From NCBI GenBank assembly GCA_021775095.1, contig JAJFII010000087.1, positions 1 through 64,000 on the forward strand: DNA of 64,000 nt. Reading direction: 5' to 3'. The notes under the pieces are model-generated. The model saw only the letters and a list, made by a program, of their open reading frames with translations, was not told the origin of the DNA and made no database searches. Shown here one piece after another: positions 33,336 through 42,402 of this stretch (the stretch's first letter is position 1; each line of letters opens with the position of its first letter). The position numbers were made by a program, and so were the translations under genes. This stretch comes from Rhodospirillales bacterium (GTDB lineage Bacteria; Pseudomonadota; Alphaproteobacteria; Rhodospirillales; Casp-alpha2).

Positions 33336-34241
33336 ATGATTGCGAACGTATTTGTCGTAGGGGTTGCCGTCGTCGACATTGTCATGAACCTGGACGAAAT
33401 GCCACGGTTGCCGGAAAAATATCGGGCACGGGGGGCCGCGATCGTTGGCGGGGGATGCGGTGGCAACGCCGCTGTTGCGGTAAACCGCCTTGGCGGAAAG
33501 GCCCGTCTCGCAGCGCGTCTCGGTGATGACCCCATTGCCGAAATGATTATCGGCCAATTGCGCGCTGAAGGTGTTGACTGTGAAATGGCGCGGAAATTCA
33601 CCGGCGCCAGGTCGTCCTTTTCGTCAATTTTTATCGACGCTGCGGGCGAGCGCCAGATCGTCAATTATCGGGATGAAACCTTGCCTGGGGAGGCCGACTG
33701 GTTGCTGGCCGACGCTCCAGATTTTGATGCAGCGCTCGCTGACAACCGGTGGTCCGAAGGGGCCCGGGCCGTCATGCAAATGGCCCGTCGCTCGGGCAAA
33801 CCCGGGGTCCTGGATGCGGAGGCACCGGTGCTTGATTCCGAAGCCGCCATGCGGGCCGCCAGCCATGTGGTTTTTTCTGCCCAAGGTCTGCGGGAGTTTG
33901 CTGGTAATGACGATTTAAGGGCAGGGTTAAAACAGGCCGAAAATCAATTGGGTGATTTTGTCGGAGTGACCGACGGGCCACAAGGAATTTGGTGGCGGGT
34001 GAACGCAATTGAAGACCATATGCCGAGTTTTGCCGTCCCGGTTGTTGATACTTTGGGGGCAGGCGACGTCTGGCACGGCGCCTTTGCTCTGGCGCTCGGT
34101 GAACAATTGGCAATTCCTGAGGCCGTTCGGTTTTCAAATGCCGCAGCGGCCCTCAAGTGTACAAAATCCGGTGGCCGTGACGGCATCCCGACCCGAGACA
34201 AAATCGAAACTTTTTTAAGGAGTGATCCACCATGCAATTAA
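33336..34241 (+). CDS. PfkB-family sugar kinase, similar to 6-deoxy-6-sulfofructose kinase YihV
   Basis: A 301-residue ribokinase-fold enzyme. VGGGCGGNAAVAVNRLGG (about 37-54) is PfkB signature 1 and DTLGAGDVWHGAFALALG (about 239-256) holds the anion hole and catalytic base D244. Compared from memory with E. coli YihV, length, spacing and several blocks agree closely (ERQIVNY, ALADNRWSEGA, CTKSGGRDGIP). K28, N110 and R138 fall at the positions I recall as the sulfonate-recognising K27, N109 and R138. It should phosphorylate C1 of a ketose. ATG 33336 follows AAAAGG. Its end overlaps the aldolase start by ten bases. A ribokinase or tagatose-6-phosphate kinase-like role is the alternative. Confidence 0.85.
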   Translation: MIANVFVVGVAVVDIVMNLDEMPRLPEKYRARGAAIVGGGCGGNAAVAVNRLGGKARLAARLGDDPIAEMIIGQLRAEGVDCEMARKFTGARSSFSSIFIDAAGERQIVNYRDETLPGEADWLLADAPDFDAALADNRWSEGARAVMQMARRSGKPGVLDAEAPVLDSEAAMRAASHVVFSAQGLREFAGNDDLRAGLKQAENQLGDFVGVTDGPQGIWWRVNAIEDHMPSFAVPVVDTLGAGDVWHGAFALALGEQLAIPEAVRFSNAAAALKCTKSGGRDGIPTRDKIETFLRSDPPCN

Positions 34242-35284
34242 GTGCAGGAAAATACTGGGGAATGCGGCGAATGGCTGATGCCCGTGGTCTTTACAAAATG
34301 ACCGCCGTCGACCAAAGACCGCCGATTAAGAACCCGATCGCCGCTCACTATGGCACTGACGAAGCACCGTTCGATGACGTGGCGCGGTTTAAAGCCCTGT
34401 TAATCGAGGAATTGCAGGACCAGTCAACGGCCCTGTTGCTTGACCCCCATTACGCCCTTCCCAGGGGCATTGCATTCCTGCCGCCAACCAAGGGACTGAT
34501 TGTAACTCTTGAGGACTCAATTTTTGCAGAAACGGACGAAGGTCGTATATCGTCAGAAATCGATGACTGGTCCGTGGAAAAAATCAAACGGTGCGGTGGC
34601 GACGCGGTAAAGGTTCTGGCCTGGTACCGTCCTGACGCCGGGCCGAGGGTCGTGCAGGCACAAAAAGATTTTACCAAACGTATTGGTGAGGCCTGCGCCA
34701 AATTCGATATCCCGTTCCTGTTTGAATTGCTGGTTTATCCGCTCGCAGGCGATGTCCATCAAACCCAGGATTACATCGAGATGAAGGGTAAAAAAGCCGA
34801 CGATGTTCTCGGCAGTGTTGAAGAATTTGCAAAACCCGAGTACGGGGTCGATGTGTTTAAACTGGAAAGCCCGGTCAGTGCCGGCGCGGTGCCCGGGGTC
34901 GGAGGTGACGACTGGCAGGACGTACAGAAAATATTTGATGAAATGGGCCGCCTGGCCGGACGGCCCTGGGTGATGTTGTCCGCCGGCGCGGGCAAAGCCG
35001 ATTTTAAGAACGTATTGAGCCATGCCTATAAGGCGGGTGCCAGTGGGTACCTGGCCGGGCGCGCCATATGGTTGGATGCTTTTGCCCATTTTCCCGATTG
35101 GCAGGCAATGACCAAAGACCTGCGGACCAACAGCGTTCCCTATATGAAGGATCTTAATCAATTGACCGATGATCATGCATTGCCCTGGTTCGAACACCAG
35201 ACATTTGCTGGCGGTGGGGCGAAGTTTCATCCAGACGACGATTCCTTTCGTCACCAATACCTCGGATTTGGAGAGATATCATGA
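34232..35284 (+). CDS. LacD/YihT-like class I aldolase (tagatose-1,6-bisphosphate aldolase family)
   Basis: A 350-residue TIM-barrel aldolase. Landmarks: MTAVDQRPPIKN at the first strand, STALLLDPHYALPRG, KVLAWYRPD, FLFELLVYPLAGD, DVFKLESPVSAG with the expected Schiff-base lysine K210, PWVMLSAGAGKADF and AGASGYLAGRAIWLDAF. It should split a ketose 1-phosphate or 1,6-bisphosphate into glycerone phosphate and an aldehyde; with a YihV-like kinase upstream this would be 6-deoxy-6-sulfofructose 1-phosphate giving sulfolactaldehyde. AAGGAG lies upstream of ATG 34232, inside the kinase gene, and its stop overlaps the next start (ATGA). Ordinary tagatose bisphosphate is the alternative substrate. Confidence 0.85.
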   Translation: MQLSAGKYWGMRRMADARGLYKMTAVDQRPPIKNPIAAHYGTDEAPFDDVARFKALLIEELQDQSTALLLDPHYALPRGIAFLPPTKGLIVTLEDSIFAETDEGRISSEIDDWSVEKIKRCGGDAVKVLAWYRPDAGPRVVQAQKDFTKRIGEACAKFDIPFLFELLVYPLAGDVHQTQDYIEMKGKKADDVLGSVEEFAKPEYGVDVFKLESPVSAGAVPGVGGDDWQDVQKIFDEMGRLAGRPWVMLSAGAGKADFKNVLSHAYKAGASGYLAGRAIWLDAFAHFPDWQAMTKDLRTNSVPYMKDLNQLTDDHALPWFEHQTFAGGGAKFHPDDDSFRHQYLGFGEIS

Positions 35285-36684
35285 GTAAGACAATCGGTGT
35301 TCTGGCCTTGGCACGGCCAACCTTTGACGTTCCGTATGCGGAAGAAATGGCCGGCAAGGCGTTTGCTAAACTGGATGCCAGTGGCCACAAAATCGTCGGA
35401 TCCCGGGCCTTGTTGTTTGATGCTGCGGCGACGCAAAACGCCTGGGCCCATTTGAAGACCCAGCAACTTGATTTAATTTTGCTGTTGCAGGTGACCTTTA
35501 CTGACGCAACCATGACCGTCGCCGTCGCCAATGCGTTTGATCAACCTTTGGCAATTTGGGCAATTCCCGAACCACGGCTCGGTGGCCGGCTGCGATTGAA
35601 CGCTTTTTGTGGATTGAACCTGGCGGCCCACGCCCTGGGTCTGAACAACCATCCGTTTTCCTATCTCTATGCGGACCCGGACCGGGCCAGTTCAGACGCC
35701 GATATCAAGGACCTGCTGGCCGGCAAACGGCTGGCGGTTGAAGTGAAACCGCAGCCAGCCCTTTCAGACACGGGCGTTTCGATCAAAGCCCAATCCGTCG
35801 TAAAATCGATTAACGGATCACGGATCGCCCGCCTGGGCGCTTATCCTGACGGGTTCGATACCTGTGCCTACGATGAGGACAAGTTACGGGATCTGGCGGG
35901 TGTCGAAGTTGATGCCATGGAATTGGATACGCTTTTTGATGTTGCCCGTGCAATACCAGCCGATGCGGTGGCCGAAACGCGGGCCCTGGCCGAACGGGAT
36001 CTGGGTGATCTCGAGGCGGTTGATCAGACGGAACTCGATCGGTCCCTGCGGTTAAAAAACGCTTTGGATGAAATTCGCGGAAAAGGAAACTATTCAGCTT
36101 TTGCCATTCGCTGCTGGCCGGAAACCTTTACGGAATACGGCGGTGCCGTCTGCGGACCGGTTTCCATGATGGGCGAAAAACGTGTGCCCTGTGCCTGCGA
36201 GGCAGATATTTATGGTGCTCTGACAAGCATGATTTTGCAGGAAGTGGCAGATGCCCCAGCCTTCCAGGTTGATCTGGTTGATATTGATGCGGACGATGGC
36301 ACGGGGGTGATCTGGCATTGTGGCCAGGCTCCCATATCCATGGCCGACAAAACAAATGCGCCCGCTGCGACCATCCACACCAACCGGAAAATGCCGTTGC
36401 TCTATGAGTTTACCCTGAAACCCGGGCGGGTAACCTTTGCCCGGGTCAGTCAGGCCCGTGGCGAAACCAAACTTGTGATTGCCGGTGGCGAAATGTTAAC
36501 GCGCCCCATGTCGTTCACCGGAACCTCCGGGGTCGTCGCTTATGACGCCGGCCCGGATGTCCTGATGGAAACCGTCATGGGTGCGGCCCTCGAGCACCAT
36601 ACATGTCTTGTCTACGGCGATTACCGCAAGGAGCTTCGTGCAATCGCGGCAGAACTGGATATTCCTGTTTTGGAAATCGCTTAA
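35281..36684 (+). CDS. L-fucose/L-arabinose isomerase-like protein, possible sulfosugar isomerase
   Basis: A 467-residue protein of the FucI/AraA-like fold. N-terminal domain: LDLILLLQVTFTDATMTVAV then PLAIWAIPEPRLGGRLRLNAF followed by CGLNLAAHAL, a typical family block. The metal-binding part has RCWPETFTEYGGAVCGPVSM (E281, about 278-296) and VPCACEADIYGALTSMIL (E307/D309). It should convert an aldose to a ketose using Mn2+ or similar. It lies between an aldolase and a Gfo/Idh gene in one operon, so the operon contains the consecutive steps isomerase, kinase, aldolase. An isomerase of this fold replaces YihS in some described sulfoquinovose pathways (as I recall, SqvD). Plain fucose- or arabinose-type activity would not fit a YihV-like kinase. 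Confidence 0.82.
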   Translation: MSKTIGVLALARPTFDVPYAEEMAGKAFAKLDASGHKIVGSRALLFDAAATQNAWAHLKTQQLDLILLLQVTFTDATMTVAVANAFDQPLAIWAIPEPRLGGRLRLNAFCGLNLAAHALGLNNHPFSYLYADPDRASSDADIKDLLAGKRLAVEVKPQPALSDTGVSIKAQSVVKSINGSRIARLGAYPDGFDTCAYDEDKLRDLAGVEVDAMELDTLFDVARAIPADAVAETRALAERDLGDLEAVDQTELDRSLRLKNALDEIRGKGNYSAFAIRCWPETFTEYGGAVCGPVSMMGEKRVPCACEADIYGALTSMILQEVADAPAFQVDLVDIDADDGTGVIWHCGQAPISMADKTNAPAATIHTNRKMPLLYEFTLKPGRVTFARVSQARGETKLVIAGGEMLTRPMSFTGTSGVVAYDAGPDVLMETVMGAALEHHTCLVYGDYRKELRAIAAELDIPVLEIA

Positions 36685-36704
36685 CTTCTGTGGAAGGGTC
36701 ACCA

Positions 36705-37790
36705 ATGTCTGCTCTGCGTTACGCGATTATTGGCTCGGGCATGATGGGCCACGAACACATTCGAAATATTCAGTTGTTGGAAAATACCGTGGTCAGCGCC
36801 GTTGCGGATCCGGATGAAGCGATGCGAAAAAAAGCTTGCGAAATTGCCGGTCCCGAAACCAAATCCTTTGCTGATTATCGCCAACTGATGGCTGACGGTG
36901 CAGCGGATGTTCTGGTGATTGCCAGCCCCAATTATACCCATGTGGATGTCCTGCAAGATGTGGTGTCCTGTGGCTTGCCAATTCTTGTGGAAAAACCCCT
37001 TTGCACAACGGTAGATGCGTGCCGGAAAATAACCGCATTGGCGGCGGGGCGGACGGCACCGGTCTGGGTTGCCATGGAATATCGCTACATGCCGCCGGTG
37101 GCGGCGCTCATTGATGAAATCAAAGCGGGGGTTATCGGCGATATGAAGTCTTTGTCGATCCGCGAGCATCGGTTTCCGTTTTTGGATAAAGTTGGGGACT
37201 GGAACCGGTTTTCCCATAAAACCGGTGGAACACTGGTTGAAAAATGTTGCCATTTTTTTGACCTGATGCGGTTTATCACCGGGGCAAATCCGGTTCGTAT
37301 TTATGGCTCCGGTGGTCACGACGTCAACCATCTGGACGAGACCTACGACGGGAAAATTCCGGATATCCTGGACAATGCCATGGTTATAGTCGATTTTGAC
37401 AATGGCGTTCGTTGTTTGCTGGAGTTATGTATGTTTGCCGATGGTTCCTATTATCAGGAACATATCACGGCAATTGGCGATCGGGCAAAAATCGAGACGC
37501 TGGTGCCGGGACCCTCACGGTTTTGGCCGGGCGCTCGGGAACGCCAAGCAAAAGTCATACTTTCACCGAGAATGTCAAAAATCGTTGAACAACGCCCCAT
37601 ACCCGTTGACGAAAAAGTATTGTCGGCAGGCGATCACCACGGTTCGACCTATTACCAGCACCTGCGGTTTAATAAAGTTATTCGTCTGGGTGGCACACCG
37701 GATGTGACCCTGGAAGATGGCGCCATTGCTGTTGAAATGGGGGTTGCTGCAGAAAACTCCGTCCGTTCAGGCGAACCGGTTTTGTTATAG
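36705..37790 (+). CDS. Gfo/Idh/MocA-family protein (dehydrogenase or NAD-dependent glycosidase)
   Basis: A 361-residue protein with Rossmann motif YAIIGSGMMGHEHIRN at the N-terminus, ILVEKPLCTTVDACRK carrying the EKP lysine, MEYRYMPPVAALIDEIKAG and GGTLVEKCCHFFDLMRFITG, where the histidine takes the active-site place. ATG 36705 follows GGAAGGGTCACC; the frame runs 34 codons further into the isomerase gene. Fourth gene of the isomerase-kinase-aldolase operon. It may be a sugar dehydrogenase. A Gfo/Idh-fold family of NAD-dependent sulfoquinovosidases has been described in sulfosugar clusters, and this gene is a candidate for that role by position. The sequence alone does not decide between them. 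Confidence 0.85.
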   Translation: MSALRYAIIGSGMMGHEHIRNIQLLENTVVSAVADPDEAMRKKACEIAGPETKSFADYRQLMADGAADVLVIASPNYTHVDVLQDVVSCGLPILVEKPLCTTVDACRKITALAAGRTAPVWVAMEYRYMPPVAALIDEIKAGVIGDMKSLSIREHRFPFLDKVGDWNRFSHKTGGTLVEKCCHFFDLMRFITGANPVRIYGSGGHDVNHLDETYDGKIPDILDNAMVIVDFDNGVRCLLELCMFADGSYYQEHITAIGDRAKIETLVPGPSRFWPGARERQAKVILSPRMSKIVEQRPIPVDEKVLSAGDHHGSTYYQHLRFNKVIRLGGTPDVTLEDGAIAVEMGVAAENSVRSGEPVLL

Positions 37791-37878
37791 CCGCCGGCGC
37801 GGTCTTTAAAAAAGAATTGGTTGCCTTTGGTCAATGGCCTATAGAGAGCCCTCAGGAACAATCACCGGGGAGGGGCAG

Positions 37879-39501
37879 GTGTCTGACGTGGCGCGGAACG
37901 ACAAAGGAACATTCGATTATATCATCGTCGGTGCGGGATCCGCAGGATGTGTCTTGGCTAACCGACTGTCGGAAGATCCTGATATCAGCGTTTTGCTTTT
38001 GGAAGCCGGTGGAAAAGACAATTACCACTGGATACATATTCCCATTGGTTATCTTTTTTGTATGGGTAACCCGCGTACGGACTGGATGATGACGACGGAA
38101 CCGGAAGCCGGCTTAAACGGTCGCGCGTTGCCCTATCCACGGGGAAAAGTGTTGGGCGGGTGTTCGTCGATCAACGGTATGATCTACATGCGCGGTCAGG
38201 CCGCCGACTATGATCAATGGCGCCAGCTCGGTAACACCGGTTGGGGATGGGATGACGTTTTACCCTATTATCTGAAGTCGGAAAATCACCATTTGGGCAA
38301 AACCGAAATGCACGGTGTTGGCGGTGAATGGCAGGTCGACAAACAACGTTTGTCGTGGGACGTATTGGACAAATTTCGCGACGCCGCCGAGGAAATGGGT
38401 ATCCCCAGAGTTAAGGATTTTAACGCCGGCAACAACGAAGGGTCCGGGTATTTTGAGGTCAATCAAAAGGGCGGCATGCGCATGAGCACCGCCAAGGCAT
38501 TTTTGAAACCCGTACTGCAACGCCGCAATTTGAAGGTTTTGACCCGGGCCCACACGTCGCGAATTGTATTTGCCGGCAAACGGGCGACCGGTGTTGAGTT
38601 CAATTACCAGGGGCAGGCCGCCAGGGCGACCGCGTCGGGCGAAGTTATTCTTTCCGCCGGTGCCATAAATTCCCCTAGAATATTGGAGCACTCGGGGGTT
38701 GGGCAGGGCGCGGTTTTGTCGAAATTTGAGATTCCCGTCAGCCATGAATTATCGGGGGTTGGGGAAAACCTGCAGGACCACTTGCAGATCAGGACGGTAT
38801 TTAAAATTAAAAACGCTGTCACATTAAATCAAAAGGCCAATAGCCTTTTCGGCAAAATGGCCATGGCCATGGAATATGCCCTGTTTCGTTCGGGCCCATT
38901 GTCGATGGCGCCCAGTCAATTGGGGCTATTTGCAAAAAGTGACCCGCGCATCGAGACGCCGGACCTGGAATATCATATTCAACCCCTGAGTACCGATAAA
39001 CTGGGGGATCCGTTACATGACTTTCCGGCGATCACCGCGTCGGTTTGCAACCTGCGCCCGGAAAGCCGAGGCACCGTGCATATCAAAACGCCTGACGAAA
39101 CGGTTCAGTCGGCGATCATTCCTAATTATTTGTCGGCCCACGCCGACCGGGACGTAGCGGCAAAATCGATCCGGTTGACCCGAAAAATCATGACTGCCAA
39201 CGTGCTGGCGTCCCTGCAACCGGAAGAAATGTTGCCGGGTATTCATATCTCCTCCGATGAAGACCTGGCCCGCGAGGCGGGAAATATTGCAACCACGATT
39301 TTCCACCCGGTAGGAACCTGCAAAATGGGTAACGATTCCTTGGCGGTGGTGAATGAGCGTCTGCAGGTCCGTGGAATTGACGGGCTTCGTATTGTTGATG
39401 CATCCGTGATGCCGACCATCACTTCGGGCAATACAAACTCGCCGGTGATCATGATCGCGGAAAAAGCTTCTGATATGATCAAACAGGATCGCAAATCCTG
39501 A
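37879..39501 (+). CDS. GMC-family FAD-dependent oxidoreductase (choline dehydrogenase-like)
   Basis: A 540-residue flavoenzyme. FDYIIVGAGSAGCVLANRLSE is the FAD-binding start, YPRGKVLGGCSSINGMIYMRG is GMC signature 1, and GEVILSAGAINSPRILEHSG is signature 2. The active-site pair is His in FHPVGTCKMG and Asn in TSGNTNSPVI. GTG 37879 is preferred because of GGGGAGGGG upstream; an ATG at 37834 has none. It would oxidise a primary alcohol and pass electrons to the respiratory chain or O2. It follows the Gfo/Idh gene by 88 bases on the same strand, so it may end the sugar operon or form its own unit. It converges on the IclR gene. Substrate unknown. Confidence 0.88.
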   Translation: MSDVARNDKGTFDYIIVGAGSAGCVLANRLSEDPDISVLLLEAGGKDNYHWIHIPIGYLFCMGNPRTDWMMTTEPEAGLNGRALPYPRGKVLGGCSSINGMIYMRGQAADYDQWRQLGNTGWGWDDVLPYYLKSENHHLGKTEMHGVGGEWQVDKQRLSWDVLDKFRDAAEEMGIPRVKDFNAGNNEGSGYFEVNQKGGMRMSTAKAFLKPVLQRRNLKVLTRAHTSRIVFAGKRATGVEFNYQGQAARATASGEVILSAGAINSPRILEHSGVGQGAVLSKFEIPVSHELSGVGENLQDHLQIRTVFKIKNAVTLNQKANSLFGKMAMAMEYALFRSGPLSMAPSQLGLFAKSDPRIETPDLEYHIQPLSTDKLGDPLHDFPAITASVCNLRPESRGTVHIKTPDETVQSAIIPNYLSAHADRDVAAKSIRLTRKIMTANVLASLQPEEMLPGIHISSDEDLAREAGNIATTIFHPVGTCKMGNDSLAVVNERLQVRGIDGLRIVDASVMPTITSGNTNSPVIMIAEKASDMIKQDRKS

Positions 39502-39543
39502 GTAGGTTCGCTGTCTTTCAGGAACCATCACAGATGGGGCTCA

Positions 39544-40383
39544 TTAGCCGGACCCGTCCCATAGGGGAATGATGCCGCCCATGGACCGCGTAATTTTTTG
39601 GGCGGCCGTGTGGACCTGTTGTCCCAGGGTTTCGAGTCGGTCATCGGTAATTCGTGCCGTCGGCCCGGACATCGACAGTCCGGCGACCGCTTCGCCGTAT
39701 TCGTTAAATACCGGGGCGGCGATACAACGCATACCCAGTGCCTGTTCCTGATCGTCCAGAGACCAACCTCTGGTTTTTATGGCCGCCAGGTCCGTCAGTA
39801 CGGCATCGACCGACCGGTGGGTCATGTCGGTGAGCTGAACCAGTTTTTGTTTACGTAAAAAAGCCGTCGCAACGTCCGTCGGCCAGGTTGCGATAATTGC
39901 TTTTCCTATTCCCGATGCATGGATCGGGCCCCGACGCCCGGGGCGAAAAAACGCGCGCATGGGTTCATGACTTTCAAATTGCGATATAAAAACAACCTGT
40001 CCATCGTCAATTATACCGATGTTGATGGTTTCACCACAGCTGTCGAGAAGATCGCGCATGATCATGCGGCCAATTGAAACCAGTTTGCGTGATCGCAGAA
40101 AAGCATTGCCGACTTGAAAGGCGTTGATGCCGATCCGCCAATGGCCGGATTCGACGTCCAGTTCAACAAACTTGCGGGCTTGAAGGGTCGCCAACAGGCG
40201 ATGCGCCGTCGACGCCGCCATGTTGGCTTCGTTGGCCACATCGGTGAGTGTTAACCCATCGTCGACGGATAAGATTTCCATTAAACCTAGCGCCCTGTCC
40301 AAGGCCTGGACGGACGAGGATTGGGCTTTTTTTCCAGTCGGCGGGCGTCCCCTGGGACGGGGCGTGACAGTAGATTTAACCAC
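39544..40383 (-). CDS. IclR-family regulator, AllR/BhcR-like
   Basis: A 279-residue regulator. A basic leader (RPRGRPPTGKK) precedes the winged HTH (SVQALDRALGLMEILSVDDG and TLTDVANEANMAASTAHRLL), then the IclR effector domain with SCGETINIGIIDDGQVVF, GPIHASGIGKAIIATWP and CIAAPVFNEYGEAVAGLSMSG. The RGRP leader and SGETINIGI resemble E. coli AllR and Paracoccus BhcR, which respond to glyoxylate. GTG 40383 is the start, with AAGGAAGGAGATC upstream. It is divergent from glyoxylate carboligase, so it probably controls gcl. Two TGGAAA-type dyads lie between them. Confidence 0.9.
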   Translation of the reverse strand: MVKSTVTPRPRGRPPTGKKAQSSSVQALDRALGLMEILSVDDGLTLTDVANEANMAASTAHRLLATLQARKFVELDVESGHWRIGINAFQVGNAFLRSRKLVSIGRMIMRDLLDSCGETINIGIIDDGQVVFISQFESHEPMRAFFRPGRRGPIHASGIGKAIIATWPTDVATAFLRKQKLVQLTDMTHRSVDAVLTDLAAIKTRGWSLDDQEQALGMRCIAAPVFNEYGEAVAGLSMSGPTARITDDRLETLGQQVHTAAQKITRSMGGIIPLWDGSG

Positions 40384-40442
40384 AATGATCTCCTTCCTTT
40401 GGATCTGCCAATCGTCTCAAAACGCAGGGCGGTAAACATATT

Positions 40443-40459
40443 ATGGAAACCGTTTCCAT
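40443..40459. promoter_or_regulatory. IclR-type palindrome ATGGAAAC-C-GTTTCCAT
   Basis: A perfect 8+1+8 palindrome 60 bases upstream of the IclR gene start, with the TGGAAA...TTTCCA form reported for AllR-type operators. It is well placed for autoregulation of the IclR gene. Confidence 0.7.
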
Positions 40460-40513
40460 TTTTTTTCAGTTTACCATTGGCAATTTTTTATTCAGAATCA
40501 ATCTGCTATAGCA

Positions 40514-40599
40514 TATTTATTCCGTAGAGTGAAAAACATTTCCATTTTATGTTGACACAAAAATTAAATGGAAATACATTCCATTCTACGGAATAAATA
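40514..40599. promoter_or_regulatory. gcl promoter embedded in a long inverted repeat
   Basis: Arms 40514-40551 and 40562-40599 form an imperfect dyad. The outer 15 bases (TATTTATTCCGTAGA and its complement) match perfectly and both arms also carry ATTTCCATTT. In the centre is TTGACA (40552-40557), then 17 bases, then TACATT (40575-40580), a reasonable sigma-70 promoter. gcl starts at 40624. The right arm would cover the -10 element, suggesting regulation by the adjacent IclR protein. Confidence 0.7.
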
Positions 40600-40623
40600 A
40601 TTTAGGCGGGAAAGGATGGGGTA

Positions 40624-42402
40624 ATGACGAAGATGAGCGCAGCCGAAGCAGCAATTATCGTAATGGAAAAAGAAGGGATCACCAATGCTTTTGGCGTCCC
40701 CGGTGCGGCGATTAATCCACTTTATGCCATGTTGAAAAAACGCCAATCCATCGCCCATATTTTGGCCCGTCACGTCGAAGGGGCGTCTCATATGGCCGAA
40801 GGGTTTACCCGGGCACGGGCTGGCAACATCGGCGTTTGCATCGGCACTTCGGGCCCGGCGGGAACCGATATGATCACCGGCCTTTATTCGGCTTCCGCCG
40901 ATTCTATTCCAATTCTCTGTATAACCGGCCAGGCCCCGAGGGCCCGCTTGAACAAGGAGGATTTTCAGGCGGTTGATATTGAATCCATAGCCAAACCGGT
41001 AACCAAGTGGGCGGTGACAGTTCAGGAACCGGCTCTGGTCCCGTGGGTTTTCCAAAAGGCCTTTCACCTGATGCGATCGTCCCGCCCGGGGCCGGTGCTG
41101 ATCGATTTACCGATTGACGTACAGATGGCGGAAATTGAGTTTGATGAGGATACCTACGAGCCGTTGGGAAATTTTAAACCGACGGCAAGCATCGCCCAGA
41201 TCGAGAAAGCCATGGCCATGCTCAACGATGCGGAACGTCCACTAATTATAGCTGGCGGCGGAATTATAAACGCCGACGCCACAGACCTTTTGGTCGAATT
41301 TTCCGAGATTGTCGGGGTTCCCGTTATCCCGACATTGATGGGCTGGGGGTCAATCCCCGATGACCATCGCCTGATGGCGGGTATGGTCGGTTTGCAAACC
41401 AGCCACCGTTATGGCAACGCAACCATGCTGGAATCGGATTTTGCCCTTGGCATCGGTAATCGCTGGGCCAATCGTCACACCGGGTCCATCGACAAATACA
41501 CGGACGGACGGAAGTTTGTCCATGTGGATATCGAACCGACCCAGATCGGTCGGGTCTTTATGCCCGATTATGGCATTGTATCCGATGCCAAAGCGGCCCT
41601 CGAAGTGTTTATTCAGGTGGCCAAACAATGGCGGACCGAGAAAAAATTGAAGGACCGCTCGGCCTGGGTTGCCGACTGTGCTGAACGCAAACGCACGATG
41701 CTCCGGAAAACCCATTTCGACGACAAAACCATAAAACCGCAGCGGGTTTATGAGGAAATGAATTTGGCCTTTGGCAAGGATACCTGTTACGTCACAACCA
41801 TCGGACTGTCACAAATTGCCGCCGCTCAGTTTTTACATGTCTATAATCCGCGTAACTGGATCAATTGTGGTCAGGCGGGGCCGTTAGGATGGACTTTGCC
41901 GGCGGCCTTGGGGGTCAGAGCGGCTGACCCGGATAAAAACATTGTGGCGATTTCCGGCGATTATGATTTTCAGTTTATGATTGAAGAACTGGCCGTTGGT
42001 GCGCAATTTAAACTGCCCTACCTACATGTGGTTGTGAACAACTCTTACCTGGGATTGATCCGCCAGGCGCAACGCGGTTTTGATATGGACTACAGTGTGC
42101 AACTCGGCTTCGACAATATTAATGCGACGGAAAATAAGGACTATGGGGTTGATCATGTGGCCGTTGCCGAAGGGCTGGGTTGTAAAGCCCTTCGGGTCAC
42201 CGACCCTGGCAAAATTAAAAACGCCTTCGATGCGGCTAAAATCCTGATGGCGGAACACCAAGTCCCCGTTGTCGTCGAGATTATTCTCGAAAAAGTCACC
42301 AACATCGCCATGGGAACCGAGATTGATAACGTCATGGAATTTGAAGCCTTGGCGGCGACCATGGAAGACGCGCCGACCCGGGTTGAACCGTTACCGGTAT
42401 AA
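40624..42402 (+). CDS. gcl: Glyoxylate carboligase (tartronate-semialdehyde synthase)
   Basis: A 592-residue ThDP- and FAD-binding enzyme that condenses two glyoxylates to tartronate semialdehyde and CO2. The sequence follows E. coli Gcl almost line by line: [92 protein letters not shown] and VSAIS-type ThDP segment [21 protein letters not shown]. Val51 replaces the usual ThDP-activating glutamate, the hallmark of Gcl. ATG 40624 has AAAGGATGGGG upstream. The usual companions (hydroxypyruvate isomerase, tartronate semialdehyde reductase, glycerate kinase) do not follow it here. Confidence 0.97.
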   Translation: MTKMSAAEAAIIVMEKEGITNAFGVPGAAINPLYAMLKKRQSIAHILARHVEGASHMAEGFTRARAGNIGVCIGTSGPAGTDMITGLYSASADSIPILCITGQAPRARLNKEDFQAVDIESIAKPVTKWAVTVQEPALVPWVFQKAFHLMRSSRPGPVLIDLPIDVQMAEIEFDEDTYEPLGNFKPTASIAQIEKAMAMLNDAERPLIIAGGGIINADATDLLVEFSEIVGVPVIPTLMGWGSIPDDHRLMAGMVGLQTSHRYGNATMLESDFALGIGNRWANRHTGSIDKYTDGRKFVHVDIEPTQIGRVFMPDYGIVSDAKAALEVFIQVAKQWRTEKKLKDRSAWVADCAERKRTMLRKTHFDDKTIKPQRVYEEMNLAFGKDTCYVTTIGLSQIAAAQFLHVYNPRNWINCGQAGPLGWTLPAALGVRAADPDKNIVAISGDYDFQFMIEELAVGAQFKLPYLHVVVNNSYLGLIRQAQRGFDMDYSVQLGFDNINATENKDYGVDHVAVAEGLGCKALRVTDPGKIKNAFDAAKILMAEHQVPVVVEIILEKVTNIAMGTEIDNVMEFEALAATMEDAPTRVEPLPV

